Positions 10,995-24,580 of a stretch of DNA of 64,000 nt are shown here, one piece after another. The notes beneath the pieces are model-generated. The model had not been told where the DNA came from, did no database searches, and was given only the letters and a program-made list of their open reading frames with translations. A program made the translations under genes and the position numbers. Position 1 is the first letter of the stretch; every line of letters begins with the position of its first letter. Source of the stretch: Batkoa obscura (taxonomy: Eukaryota; Entomophthoromycota; Entomophthoromycetes; Entomophthorales; Batkoaceae); contig JASVEC010000007.1 in NCBI GenBank assembly GCA_030770535.1, positions 1,054,001-1,118,000 of the forward strand, in the 5' to 3' direction.

Positions 10995-13159
10995 ATGAAT
11001 GAAAAAAAAGGAGCTATAAAAAAAGAGAGTAAAAAAAAACAAGGAATTCAACAGATATTAAAATCACAATATGATAAAAGGATAACATTGGAGAGTGGTA
11101 ATAGTAGTAATGGAAGTGTGAGTGATCTATTGGATAGTAAAAAGGGATTAGAAGCGACAAAAGGGGGTAATGGAGCGGATGGGGATATTAATGAAAGTGT
11201 AGTAAGTGTTGATTTAGTACTTTAGTTGTATAAAAGGATCAGTTTTAACATTTAAAAAAAATGAAACGAATTTAACTAAATATTCAAAAAAGAAAGTCAT
11301 AGACGCTCGTTCTTTAGTAATCTGTGTAGATAACCGTTGGAGGATATCAAAGAGTGATTGGGTGTTATGGGCTATCAATCATATGTTTCGTCCTTTTAAA
11401 CCCTTTGATTTGAAGGTAAGAAATAGACTTTAATTTATTATCTCTTTAATATGTGAATACTTTTCATTTACAGGATAAACATTTACAAGTTATTGAAATT
11501 AATGATGAAAAAGAACCAGGTTGGATTGATTTAGAAGGTAATGATAAGGAACAAAATAAGTGTATGGATAAAATAGAAATGAATGAGACGAAAGTAAAGG
11601 AACAACAAGAGGATAAAGGAAATAAGTCAGCAATGGACGAAAAAGAAAGGCTTTATAGGATCTTACCACATACTAAAATATATACGTTTTATAAAAGATA
11701 TTCATTAGTATTTTTATTGGACATGTCCAGTTCATTAGCCACAATTGATCCCTTTAGAAAAACAATATTAGTAAATGAAATCATAGAAACATTTAAAAAT
11801 TGTTTATTTGGTTGTTTGGATAAATTTTCAATACCACAAAGCCAAACGAATACCTATTTTCAAGTAGAACCTGAAATTTATTTGAGTGTATTAGCGGATT
11901 ATTCCAATTCTTCAACTCATAATAATACAAATACAAAAGATAATATAAAAACATTATTACATAATATCATAGTAACCAAACAAAATTTAAATGCTACATT
12001 TGATCAAATACAAAAATGGTTTATTTATTTACAAAACATAATGACAAATGAAGCTACAACAATAGATTCGATTAACAAGGGTAATAACAATAATAATAGT
12101 AATAATAATTTAAATAATAATAATGATTTAAATAATAATAATAATAATTTAAATAATAATAATAATTTAAATAATAATGACAATGTCAATAATACAATAT
12201 CAGAAGATTTAGAAGATTTATTACAACAAAAGGAAGGACAAAATTCGTTTTTAGAATATGGATTATTAACATTAAGATTGATGCCACAAGATGCAGCTCC
12301 TGTTTTAGTTTTAATATCGGATGGTGTACCAGAATTTAAACCTATGGATTATGGTTATGGGTTAAGAGGTATGGCTAAAGAAGGAGTTCATTTAATTGCT
12401 ATTCAAGTAGGTAATCCATTTGGTTTTACACCAGCAAGTAGCTTTGGTTATGTACCAGATAATGAATCTTTTCGATTTTTAGCTATGCCAACTGGTGGGA
12501 AATTTATTTATTCTTTAGATTGTCCGAAGTATGGTATAATTGAAGAAGAAGAAAAAGAGGAAGCAGTAAAAGAAGAAGTAAAAGAAGAAGTAAAAGAAGA
12601 AGTAAAAGAAGAAGTAAAAGAAGAAGTAAAAGAAGAAGTAAAAGAGAAAGAGAAAGAGAAAGAGAAAGAGAAAGAGAGTAATAATAAAATTCAATATCCT
12701 AATTTTTATCATCGATTAATATTAATACAAAAAGCAACATTTCATCGTAATAGACAATTAAATCGAAATAGTATAGTTAATTTTGGTAAAGAAAGAATAT
12801 CCGATTTACCAAGAGAAAAATTATTAAATAATGGAACTAATATAATTATGGAAGATCCCACTAGTATTAATATTCAATTTCCATGGAATATACATGCACC
12901 ACCACCAATAACTGAAAGCTTATTAACAAGGTATAGAGATTATGCATTACCTTTAGAAGCTTCATGTATATTAAATGCAAGATTGAGAGAAGGTTTTTTT
13001 ATTGAAAAAATTGGTATTGCAGGAAATAAACAATCAAAAGCAGATAAAATATTAATTAATTTAGCTATGATTTGGTTACCTAATGTTATTATTCAATATC
13101 GTATTAGAGCTCATTTACCATCTGATTTAAGAACTAATCACAATAATCATCATTCATCA

Positions 13160-13210
<51 letters not shown>

Positions 13211-13653
13211 CATACACAAAATAAAAAATACATAAGAATTGAAATGAATATATTGGCATCAACATTATTCGCTGTAAGTTTTGTGAATTTTGAATCAATG
13301 AAAGCAACAAAGGGTGCTAGTGGTGCTTTACATTCTAGTTTAACTCATCTTTATACATTTTTAAAAAGTATCTTTGCAACAGATGATACTTTAAAATCAT
13401 TGAGTTCATTAGCTCAAAGAATACCACAATTTAAAGCGTCTAAAGAAATAACATCAATATCAACAACAACAACAGAAGAAGAAGAAGAAGATTCAGTTAT
13501 TAAAAAAGAAATAGTTAATAAGATTGATATTAATATTATTAAAGAATTATGGTCTACATTTGCACATGAGAAATTAGAATTTATATCTAATGGCTTGTTT
13601 GATGATTATTCAAGTATATTATTTATTAAGAAGAAAAACAATAATTTAGAAGA

Positions 13654-13692
<39 letters not shown>

Positions 13693-16600
13693 AGATCCGT
13701 TTGATTTTAAAGTAGAATTAAAACAATTAAAACAATTATTTTCAGAAAATTTAAATTATTCAGTTATTTCCGATACAACTTATATTAAATATTTAACAGC
13801 TCATAAAACAGGTCAACATTCATTTCCTAGTTTTTGTATATTAAGATTAGTATCAATTACAAATACATTAATATGGTCACGGTTAGTATTCGTTAATGTT
13901 AAATATCCGATTAGAGAAAAATTAATTCAACAACATTTATCAATTAAATTTGAATTCAAACTAAATCAACAATCTTATTTAATACAAAATTGTCAACGAC
14001 CTTTACATAATTTATTAGTTCAAAATGAATTTCCAAAAAAGGAAAGTTATTTAAATCGACAATCTTTATTACCTTCATTTGCTATTGGATATTTAAAATA
14101 TTTTACAAAAGAATGGTTAATTGAACTAAATTTAGATAATTATTTTATAAATAGTAATTTACCTTCAATTTATGATTTAATTTATTTTATTTTATTGAAA
14201 GCCAAATTATCTCAAGGTTTTATTAAAATTGGTAAATATGAAGATGAATCTGTTTTATTTTATAAAGAGTTTAATTCTCCTTGGAAACAAAGTTATCGTC
14301 AATTTGGTATTCAATATAAAATCAATAAAGATTTTAAAAATAATCAAGTAACAAGTGAAATTTGGAGTGAACCTATTAATAATGAACAATTAGAAGATGT
14401 TAGTTTAAATACTTCAATGGAAATCTTAGCTAAAGATGAATGTATTATTACTAATTTAATATCATTTGATTTAATTCATCAAGCTTGTAGAAATAAGAAG
14501 AATTTATTAAATGATAAATTAAGATTAAGATCCCTCGTTTTAAACAGTGTAGCATTAATTTCAACTTATAAGATACCCAAATTTGAATATAATTTACAAG
14601 TATTAATAGGATTGGAAAGAGATGTTTTATTTTTAAAAGACAAATCTTATTTTATACCAAATTTAGATGAAAATAGTATTTATCCACTAAAATTTAATTT
14701 AACTGAGGAAGAATTAATGAATTTAAATTCATTAACAATTCAATGTTTATTTTTTCAATTTTTTATTGAAACTTCAATAATGAAATTAACGGATACTGCA
14801 GTAGCTGGTGAAATCAAAGATCCTTGTAATATACCAGTTAATCAATTAAAAGGGTTAGATATTATATCACCTGAAATGGCCTCCCAAAAATGGGGATTTG
14901 CTAAATTAATTAGTTCTACTTCATTTGCATTAACTTTTGTACCCAATATTATTGATGTTTTATTAAGCTTTCAAAAATATATTCAAAATAATGGAAGTAA
15001 TAATGGAAGTAATAATGAAAGTAATAATGAAAGTTTAAAATTAAAATTATGGTCATTTGAATGTATTCGAGAAAATAATACAAATTCTAATCAATTTAGT
15101 TTAAATTTATCTAAATTAAATGAAATTCAATTTACTAAAGAGAAATGTTATAATAATTTATATCCAATTATACCAACAAATGAAAAATTAGTTTCAATTA
15201 TGACTGAATTAGAAAGAGTAGAATTTTGGACAAAATGGAGTCAACCTCAACCTAATATTTGTTTACAAGTTCATAAATTACAAAGTTTATTTGATAATGT
15301 TATTGGAAGATGTTTTGTTCAGTCTATTTATTCTTCAATGTTATTGAATTATAAAATGGATATTAAAGATGTTAATATGGCATTAAAATTATGTTTTAAA
15401 GTTGAGATTGAAATTGAAATAACAAATTATTTAAATTTGAAAACAGAAAAAGATAAAAGGAATTTCAATCAATTAAAAAAACAACAAAATGAATTACAAT
15501 TTCAACAAAAATTTGAAAAATTAATTTATAATCATTTTAATTTATTTAATAGTCAACAAAATAATTCAAATAATAAACAGTTAATTTATTATTTAAAATC
15601 ATTAAATAATATAAAAGAGAATGAAAATGATTTAAATAATAATTCAAATAATAATAATTCAAATAATAATAATTCAAATAATAATAATTCAAATAATAAT
15701 AATTCAAATAATAATAATTCAAATAATAATAATTCAAATAATAATAATTCAAATAATAATAATTCAAATAATAATAATTCAAATAATAATAATTCAAATA
15801 ATAATAATTCAAATAATAATAATTCAAATAATAATAATTCAAATAATAATAATTCAAATAATAATAATTCAAATAATAATAATTCAAATAATAATAATAA
15901 TAAAGAAATAACATCAATATTATCAAATACAATAGAGACAATAAAAGAATCCTTTAATATTAATGACTTTTTAGAAAAAGTAGCATCTCCTTTATTTATG
16001 CAATTAAGCTTTTGTTTTTATAATCCAAATTTAAATCAACAAAATTATGAATTAAAAACAAGTCAAGTACCAACATCATATAAAGTTAAAGAAAATAATA
16101 AAATAATTGATTATTCACCAAAAAGTATTGGTAATGAAGAATCTCCTTTAATTTCAAATGATAATACAGAAGCTAAAATTAAATTAACATTTTATTTACC
16201 ACATTCATTAGACATTAAATTAGAAGAAAAAATAAAACAAATCAAAAATAATAATCAAAAAGAGACTATAAAATATGAAGCAATAGAAACTATATTTAAT
16301 AATAATCAACGATTAATAATTAATGAATTTAAGTCAAGATTAGAATGGCTAATAAAAGAAGAAATTATTGATGAATTAATAACATACCAACCAATTAATA
16401 ATATTTTATTAGATTATATAAAACAAAATTTATCAATACGAAATCCATTTATGGATTTTCCATCAGCATTTAATATTAGTTTAAAATTTGTTAACAAAAA
16501 AAGAGGAAAACAAATATTTTGTAATGAATTAAATGAATTAATAGAATTTCCATTTATAATAAAAAAAGAAGGTAATTATTTTTATATACAAATAGAATCA

Positions 16601-19450
16601 AATGAAAATAAACAAAATAATAATAACAATTCAAATAATAATAATAATAATAATAAAATTCAATTTATAAATCAACAAGAAAATAATAATAAAGAAAATG
16701 AACTATTTAATGAACTATCAATTTATATGATAGACAAATTCAATTTAAATGAATTTGTACCTAAATTTTGGATGATATTAATTCCCAATGAAAATTATGT
16801 TCATTTCCTTTTCTTTTGTAGATATTTATCAGGTGTAGATAAATCACGTATTGTACAAAGAATAAGAAAAAAAATAGCATTGTTATTAATGAGAGTTAAT
16901 CAAATGATATTATTGTTAGAATTAAATGAGACAAGGATATGTAATAAATTATTAATACCACCTGATACTCAAGATGAGCCTTATTCATCTGATGATAATT
17001 TATTAAATGAAGAAGACAATGAAGAAGAGAATGAAAAAGAGAATGAAGAGAATGAAGAAGAGATAAACAATATGAAAACTAATAAAAATAAAAGGATAAT
17101 AAAAGAAATAAATAACAAACAAGTTCAAAATATTCAATATGACAATAATAATATTCAATTCTCAATTCAATCAAATAAATTTCAAGTTGGTCAATTTGAA
17201 TGTCCATTATTATTTAAACAAAGTTTCCCGTTACATTGGCGATTAAAACCAATGCAAGCCTTAAATTATATATTAACTACTGTTATGCATCCGTTATCTG
17301 TAATTAATCGACATAATTTATATGTTATTAATGATCAAAATTCAGTTTATTATTTAAGATTAAATGAAAATGAAATTAATATTTTAGATGAAAATTATAT
17401 TGACGATTTATCAAAAAGTAGTTTAAATTTATCTCAATCTTCAGAATATAATAGTAATAATCCAAATAACAATCAAATAACGTTACTAGATGAAAATCGA
17501 CCAAGTTCTATTATTACTGAATCTTCAATAAATTCATTTCCAAATTCACCTTCAATAAAAAGACCTAATTCATCTACATTATTATCTCATTTAAGAACAT
17601 CAAATTATCAACAATTATTACCATCAATAAATTCTAATATACAAGATTATCGAGAATTAGTATTAGAAGTATATGGAATAATAATACCAAGTAAAGAAAT
17701 AACAGAAGAATTACCTAATTTAATATATAATCGATTAATGAATCATTTAACTTTAAATGTAATGTCTTCTTTTTTAGCTAGAAATGTAACATTAAAATTA
17801 AGTTTGCCAGATATTAATTTTATATTTCCATTAAAAAAATATCCAAATCCACAAGCTAAATTACAAATTCAATTACCTAATTTTATATTAAACCCCATGT
17901 TATTATTAGTTTATATCAAACAAAATGTAACTAATTATCTTCATCCATTAACAGGTAATGAAGTTAAATTACAATATAAAAAATTTTGTCAGGATTATTA
18001 TAAATATCAATTTAATACTGAAAATAATTCAAATAATAATAATGACAATAATAATAATGATAATAATAATTCATGTGAATGTTTTGTAGGTGATTTTATT
18101 ATGTTTTATAATTCAATAGCATCACGATCACCAACTCAAATTGAAGCTACTATTGGACAAGGTATTGGATTAGTTTGTTTTACTATAATCAATCTAAAAG
18201 AAAATGAATTACAATTTCTACCAAATGAAAAAAATTTACAACATTTAGGATTTCGACCATTATTAACTGGAGAGTCATTTGATATTGAAACAATAATTGA
18301 AGAAAAGGAAAGTAAGAATCAAAAATATCAATTAAATCTAGATTTATGGGGAATCGGAAATATCAATTTAAATCAATTTAAATTACAATTATTATTAAAT
18401 ATTAAACAAAGTTTATTAGATTATGTATTAGATTGTTGTACTAAAAGTTTTCTAATGGAAATACCAATAGTATCAAATGATAAAAAAATGACTCGAGTTC
18501 ATTCAGAATCAGATAAATTTAAATTAAATTCAATAAATAATTTAGAAGAAAACAAAATATTATTAATTAATAGTATTAATTTTGATTCAAGGTTATTTCA
18601 ACCAACATCAAATATAATTGAATTTGGTAATAAATTGAATAATCCAACAATGTTTCAATATCAAATTAAAAATCAATTTAATGAATCGACTCAAAGATTA
18701 TTAATATCTCAATTAATTGATTGGTTATCAGATTATCATTCTTGTTTTTCACCTATTTTATTACAAGTTAATAAAAATGGAATGATTAATATTATTAATA
18801 ATTTTAAATTAAATAATAGTAATAATAATAATAATAATAATAGCCAATCAAATGAATTAATACCTAAAAGATATACAATATTAAGTGGATTGCCTGAGCT
18901 ATCTAATAAAATGAATAATAATAATAATAGCAATAATAATAATAGTAATTGGAATTCATTTAATGGACTTATGAATAATATTAGTAGTAGAAGAAGTTCA
19001 ACAGAAGATATTATTAGTATTAAAAGTGGACAAACTAAAAATTTAATAAAAAAAGAAAAATCAATTGAAGAAATATTATTACATTCATCAATTCAACAAA
19101 CTCATTTATGTAACAAATATAATAATAATAACAATATAATGGAATTAAATCGAAGTTATTATTTAATGATTAATTTTGATAATCAAAGTATTAAAATTAA
19201 TAGTTATAATTTAAATAAACAATTTAATTTACAATTAAAATTATTTTTAGATAAAATAGTACAATTTGATTTATCTAGAAAAAATTTATTAGATTTTATA
19301 TTACAACAAAAAATGGGTTATTTTCATCAAAAATATCAAATTAATATGTTAATTAATCAATCACCTATTATTAGTAATCAAAATTCCGAATGTTCTAAAA
19401 TATATAATAACAATTCAAATAATAATAATAATAGTAATAATAATAATTCA

Positions 19451-19501
<51 letters not shown>

Positions 19502-21400
19502 TCAAATAATAATAATAATTCAAATAATAATAATAATATAATGAAAAATAGTAATAATAGTTATGGAAGTTTAGAAAATGAAATTAAAATTAATAATAAA
19601 CCTAATATTGATTTACATCGATTAGGTTTGTTAATAAGACATACAACACCTAATAAAATACGAAATAATACTGGAATAGATTTGAGAATTAAAATGAATG
19701 AATCAAATATAATAGAAACAAAATCAATAATAGATAATTGTAGTATAAAATCAATAGAAGATAATAATAATAATAATATTATTAAAACAATTGAATTTCA
19801 ACAGCAATATCCTAATATTCATCGAGTATTATATTTAGCACCATCTGAAATAAAAATGAATAATATGACAATGAAACACTATGATTATTTACAAATTCAT
19901 GGGCAAGAATTTATGGAACGATATAATAATTTATTAAATCATCCTAAAACTGATTTTGAACAATTTCATTTATTAATTGAAAAATTAAAATTACTGTTTG
20001 AACAAAATAAATGTTTAAATGAACCAGATGAAATGGAAATTATACTAAACCAATGTCATTTAGTTCATTTATGTAGAACCCCATTATTTCAATTTAAAAC
20101 AACAAATTCAAGACCATTATTTTTGGACTTATTTTTTAAAAAGGAAGATATTAATAGTAATCAATTTAAATTATGGTATTTAAATGTAATGAAAAATTTA
20201 ATGAATGAATATGGAAAATATTTAAAATCTTTAGGATTACAATTTTTAGGAGAAGAAGTTGATAATATTAATATTAATATTAATAATACATGTTACTCAC
20301 CAAGTTATTATCAAATATGGACAAATAATTTACCAATATTTTTAAGACTAAAAATAAAAGATATGTTCGTTCATATTGATATTTATTCAATACCAATAAT
20401 AAATCATTATCATCAAATAGAAAATAAAATAAATATTCAATTGAATAAAATCAATTTATTAAAAAAGAAAATCCATGGAAATTCATTTATTTATGATTAT
20501 CATATACAACATATTAAACATTGGTTAGAAGGACAATTAGAATATTTACCTAAAGTGAACTTATTAAAATTAATTCAATCATTTATTAATTCTACATTAA
20601 TAAGAGGAGATTATTCTAATAATTTAATAGAAACTGGAGATATAATATTAAGTAAAATTAATAATTTAAAAGAAATTTATTATTACATTATTAAAAATCC
20701 ATTAAGATATGAAGTTCGTAATGTTTATTTTAATAACAAACCTATTGGATTTTATTTTAAAGATGAGAAATTAGTTAAAAATCAACGAATATTAATAGTT
20801 TCATTAAAAGAAGAAGAAGAAAATAATAAAATAATAAAATTACAATATTGGAATTTAATAGTTATTGATCAACCAATAATTAATTCATTACCTTCCAGTC
20901 CAATAAACAATGAATTAATGGAAAAATCTGAGTATCTAATTGAAAACAAGTTAGAAGAAGTTATAGAACAATTTAATAAAGACAAATTATGGAAACAATT
21001 TCAAGAAGATGGGAAACAATTTCTAGCTGAGGAATTGAATTTATTTAAATCTCAATTTTATTTTATTGATTTAATTTCATTAGAACCTGCATTTAATGAA
21101 TTAATTGAATATAATTTAAATTGGTTAAAATTAGTTCAATCTTTAGCTTTAAATCCCAATTTAACTACTAAAGTATATGAAGAAGTTGATAATTTATTAG
21201 AACATTATATCTTTTTTAATCAAGTTAATTCACATCATGTAATCTATATAAAATTAAATTTAAAACAAGAAAACGAATTAAATGTTTATGCTGTATCAAG
21301 GGACTATAGAAATCAACTGTTAAATGTGGAATTTGAACATTCACAAAGGTTTTTTAATTTATTATTGTTTGAAATATGGAATGAATTACATTTATCATAA
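10995..21400 (+). CDS. SZT2-like KICSTOR protein, copy A
   Basis: A giant protein of about 3,420 residues; human SZT2 has about 3,430. In animals SZT2 is the largest KICSTOR subunit, holding GATOR1 at the lysosome so amino-acid loss shuts off TORC1. Family signs: an N-terminal exon encoding VDNRWRISKSDWVLWAI; LVFLLDMSSSLATIDP, then EPEIYLSV and VLVLISDGVPEF of the von Willebrand-like domain; later, FWMILIPN and VNQMILLLELNETRICNKLL. Exon 3 (11474-21400) follows a clear phase-0 intron, 11416-11473. Exon 2 ends at 11415. Exon 1 begins at the proposed ATG 10995; its junction is unsettled. Donor GTAAGT 11202 with acceptor 11292, or donor GTAATG 11167 with acceptor 11242, both keep frame. The GTG and codons immediately before 11474 are intronic. 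Many Asn/Ser tracts occur. Stop TAA 21398-21400. Confidence 0.87.
11416..11473 (+). other. intron of SZT2 copy A
   Basis: A 58-nt phase-0 intron with donor GTAAGA and acceptor TTTACAG. It joins an exon ending RPFKPFDLK to DKHLQVIEIN. The mirror intron of copy B is 34508-34565. Confidence 0.85.
12566..12672 (+). repeat. in-frame KEEV and KE repeats
   Basis: About six tandem copies of the 12-mer GTAAAAGAAGAA (encoding V-K-E-E), then several GAGAAA units (K-E). They form a charged insert in the N-terminal part of SZT2. The mirror copy at about 33309-33415 has the same unit number. Confidence 0.85.
15654..15899 (+). repeat. in-frame (NNNNS)n minisatellite
   Basis: A 15-bp unit (TCAAATAATAATAAT) repeated about 16 times in frame, encoding Asn-Asn-Asn-Asn-Ser repeats. 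The reverse-complement copy at 30082-30327 has the same length. Confidence 0.9.
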
Positions 21401-22290
21401 GAAGTAGAAGGGATAAAAGATAAAGAGATAATGTAAATATTAAGTATAATATTGAGATTTTAGTATCAAAATCAAGTATTGTAGGGTCAAAAGATAATTC
21501 TAAAGCATTAGAAAATGAGTCAAATTAGAACAGTAAAAGACCAAGGGATTCAAAATGGATTGAAATAATTTAACTAAATTTTGAAATAAAACTTCTAAGT
21601 TGAAATAGTTCAATTTAGAATTCAATGTCCAAAATGTTATTATCCAAAATTGAATATATTATTGAAAAATAAAAAATAGATCTAAAATAAAGAGTATTAA
21701 AATATTTTTAAAAAATAGTCATTTTTGTTAGTACTTAATACTTTACATTATCATGAGTTAGTATATTAATTTAAAAATGATCGTTTATTTGGTAGGGAGT
21801 ATTGACTAGGTAAGTAGTTTTCTCTTCATTGCAAAAAAAATGGCCCATTTTAGATGGAGTTTTATTCCAAATAAAAAAATAATTATTTAGAATTGAGATG
21901 TAGCTATTGTATACTTTTAATAAGGTTGAGTTAGAGAGGTATTAGAGTTAGGGTTAGTGTTTATATTTAATTAAATTTAATAAGCGATTTGTTTTATAAA
22001 ATCAATATTTTACCAAAAAAACTACAATTTACCTGGTCACTACAATCTACCGATTATTTTATCAATAAAGTTTGTTTTGACGTAATAAATATAGTTTTTT
22101 TGTCAGTTTTTTTGAAATTTTTGGAGAGTTCGACTCTTAAGTAGTTTATTGTTGGAGGTAAGCAAGAGTATAAAAAAACTGAATGGGAAATGGAATAAGG
22201 GTTAGTAGAAGAAAAAGAAAATTTAAAGGAAAACTGATAAACCAATCAACTTAACTTCACTTGATTTGGATTTGAGTAGGTTTAGTTTCA

Positions 22291-22323
22291 TACAGTCAAA
22301 CTCTATTTTATATAACGCCACCC
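22291..22323 (+). repeat. solitary pogo/Tigger-like transposon end
   Basis: TACAGTCAAACTCTATTTTA followed by TATAACGCCACCC resembles the CAGTCAAACTC...TATAACG terminal repeats of pogo-type elements, including the TA in front. No matching inverted end is seen in the window, so this may be a solo end or chance. Confidence 0.35.
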
Positions 22324-23403
22324 AAGAGTGGAAAAAACAGACACACAAAAGTTATTAGCAGTTTATCATTTTTTTTAGAATCCTTTTTGGTTGAGAACTA
22401 AGATAAATAGGAACTTAATTGAAATATATGGGGATGCCCAAATTGGTTTTAGAATTCACTTAAAAATTAATCCAAATTAAGTTTTTAAATTTATAAGTCT
22501 TTGATGTGTGACTGGTTAAGTTTAAAAGAGCTTAAAGTTAAATAAAAAGATTTAACTTGAAAAGCTTATTTTAGTTGTCTTGTTTTTTTTAAATAAATAA
22601 TTTTTTTAATTATATACTTTATACTATTTTTATCAAATATTTAAAATAGTTTCATTAAATGTTTAATAAATATATAATGTATATGTAATTATTTCATTTT
22701 ATTTTTTATTAAAATAAAAACAAAATGCAATCTTTTATAACTAAACTTTAAAATAAAACTTTCAAAAATTTTAATATAATAGTAAAAAACACATAATATA
22801 AACATTATAATTTATTTATATTAATTTTAATAGTTACTTATAATAATCCAGAGTTTATAACGTTTTACAATAAAACAAAAAAAAAGATATATTGTTAATG
22901 TTTGTTTATTATTATTATTATTATTAAATTTAGTTAAATAATATATAAAATCAGTGCTTTAAAGGAAATAAAAAATAAAGACCAACAAGTACCATTATTA
23001 TCAACTATTGTGAAAGTTGGTACTCAGTGATAGGAGTTAAAAGTAGTCCTTGCTTGATTAATTTGCCTTGAGTCGAAAGGTCTTAGTTTGTATAACTAAG
23101 ATAGACTTAAATGAATAAGAATAATACGTAATAAGCTACGAACTATGTAAAAAAAATGGAATAGACAATACTACTGTAAAATCTACATAAGATGTTGTCA
23201 GAAAGGCTTAGTGGCTTTGTTAATAATACGATATCATGGAGTAATTCAGTTAAAAAGCCTCGAGTTATCATGTTGAAGAATCTCTTTTATACTTCAATAA
23301 GTATGGATATTAAAAGGAGATAATATTCTTTGCAATATGAAGTTATAAATTCTCGCAGCAAATCAAAATAAGGGACTCTGGTTTGATTGTGTTTGAACTT
23401 GAG

Positions 23404-23432
23404 AACACAACAACTTAAGTGATTGTTGTGTT
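23404..23432. repeat. 10-bp perfect hairpin
   Basis: AACACAACAA, a 9-nt loop, then TTGTTGTGTT. A perfect stem inside the 1.7-kb TIR element. Function unknown. Confidence 0.6.
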
Positions 23433-23597
23433 ATAATCAATCCGAGAGCTAAATAAAGCAATATTTCATAGCAAGTAAGTAGCTTATTAAATGATAAAAA
23501 TCAATTATTAAATATTAATATTACTTAAATTATTAATGACTAACTTAATAAATAGTTGAAGGGTAGATAGTTGTAATAATAACAAAAACTATCATTA

Positions 23598-23702
23598 TAT
23601 GGGGATGTATTTTTGTGTTTAAGAATTTTACTAATAGCTTTTCCACTCAAATAGCGCTTAAAAAATGTAAAAAATAATGAAGCCAAAAAAAACACCTCCA
23701 TA
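23598..23702 (-). mobile_element. foldback MITE copy 4
   Basis: TATGGGGATGTATTTTTGTG, core CACTCAAATAGCGCTTAAAA, end ACACCTCCATA. Nested within the 1.7-kb element of the duplication spacer. Confidence 0.9.
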
Positions 23703-24156
23703 TTGCTTATATTACATAAAGATAGTTAATTATAGTTTTAAGGCTAACCACTCCCTCCTATGGAGCCATTTATTGACTTAGTAATATATTAACAGTGTAA
23801 TTATAACATTAAAATCATTTATTTGATAGCAAATCTGCAATGTTGGCTATAAAGCAGTTAATAATAAATATTCTTCAATGAGGTTTTATAGGAATATACG
23901 TTTATTTACATACTACAATTTTGATTAATATCAATATATAAGTTATATTAGTAAAAGCTTTTTCTAATATAGCAATTTCTATTAAATTCAATAGAGCTTC
24001 TGCTAATTTACAATATAAATTATAATAAAATAGTTTAAAATAAGTACTTTTGCTTTTTAATAAAAAATTTATTTTTATAGAATTTTAAGCAAAGTTTTTA
24101 AAATACAAAATTTTTAAAAATTGGATAAAAAAATGAAATCAATTTGGACATCCCCA

Positions 24157-24261
24157 TATGGAGATGTATTTTTGTGTTTAAGGATTTTGCAAACAATTTT
24201 TTACTCAAATAGCGCTTAAAAGATGGAAAAAGTGATGAAGCCAAAAAAAAACACCCTCATA
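24157..24261 (-). mobile_element. foldback MITE copy 5
   Basis: TATGGAGATGTATTTTTGTG, core TACTCAAATAGCGCTTAAAA, end ACACCCTCATA. Its left end shares the TA with the right end of the 1.7-kb element, so the two abut exactly. Confidence 0.88.
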
Positions 24262-24580
24262 TATTAAAATAAAACAATATATAAATACATTATTCAAGTA
24301 AGGTACAACCTATTTTTGTATATTCATATAGCAATGTTTATTTTATTGATACTAATTTTAACTTAAAAAACGGTCATAATTATCTCATTGATGTTGTAAC
24401 AATTTTTTATTATTACATTGCTAATTTTTATTATTATATTGAAATATTGATTAAGTGAAATAAGGATAATATAAATGAATATAAAAAAGTGATTTTATTT
24501 TAATAAAATAAACATTAAACTAATTTTTTCGATCTATTTCATACCATCTTATACTAATCTCCTCTTGCCCCTTCTACTTC

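Larger units (their letters stand above)
10948..21412 (+). repeat. left arm of 10.5-kb inverted duplication
   Basis: This segment is repeated in reverse complement at 24569-35033. Paired coordinates always sum to 45981 (starts, stops, introns and microsatellites), so there are no net length differences over 10,465 bp. The two encoded long proteins differ at one residue, caused by T at 20232 against C (read on the minus strand) at 25749. Identity breaks abruptly at both ends. I compared translations and several nucleotide stretches, not every base, so further silent differences are possible. Confidence 0.95.
22427..24158. mobile_element. 1.7-kb TIR element in the spacer
   Basis: The ends are inverted repeats of about 26 bp with roughly four mismatches: TATGGGGATGCCCAAATTGG on the left, and TATGGGGATGTCCAAATTGA read inward from the right. 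The outer TATGGGGATG is shared with the 105-bp MITEs and bounded by TA. The interior (about 22980-23460) is less AT-rich and has short open stretches, such as 43 codons from MLSERLSGFV, but no transposase motif is recognised. MITE copy 4 lies inside it; copy 5 starts exactly at its right end. Plausibly a decayed larger relative of the MITEs. Confidence 0.6.
21413..24568. other. spacer between the inverted arms
   Basis: A 3,156-bp non-duplicated spacer between the 3' ends of the convergent SZT2 copies. It contains a pogo-like terminal repeat at 22291, a 1.7-kb TIR element (22427-24158), two MITEs (23598 and 24157) and a small hairpin. No gene is recognised. The sequence just after each stop differs between the copies, so the two genes have different 3' UTRs and terminators. 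Confidence 0.75.

Noticed and set aside
12515-12712. Phe/Leu-rich antisense frame (mirror at 33269-33466)
   Set aside because: Reverse strand of the KEEV/KE repeat within SZT2; low complexity only.
15546-15941. 131-codon antisense frame of repeated Tyr-Tyr-Leu-Asn (and its mirror at 30040-30435)
   Set aside because: It is the reverse strand of the Asn/Ser minisatellite inside SZT2; no independent gene signal.
21945-21960. GAGTTAGGGTTAGTG, a telomere-like TTAGGG string in the duplication spacer
   Set aside because: Fewer than two units; too short to claim an interstitial telomere or a fusion point.
23177-23308. 43-codon frame starting MLSERLSGFV inside the 1.7-kb TIR element
   Set aside because: Short, no transposase motif; may be a remnant but cannot be supported as a gene.
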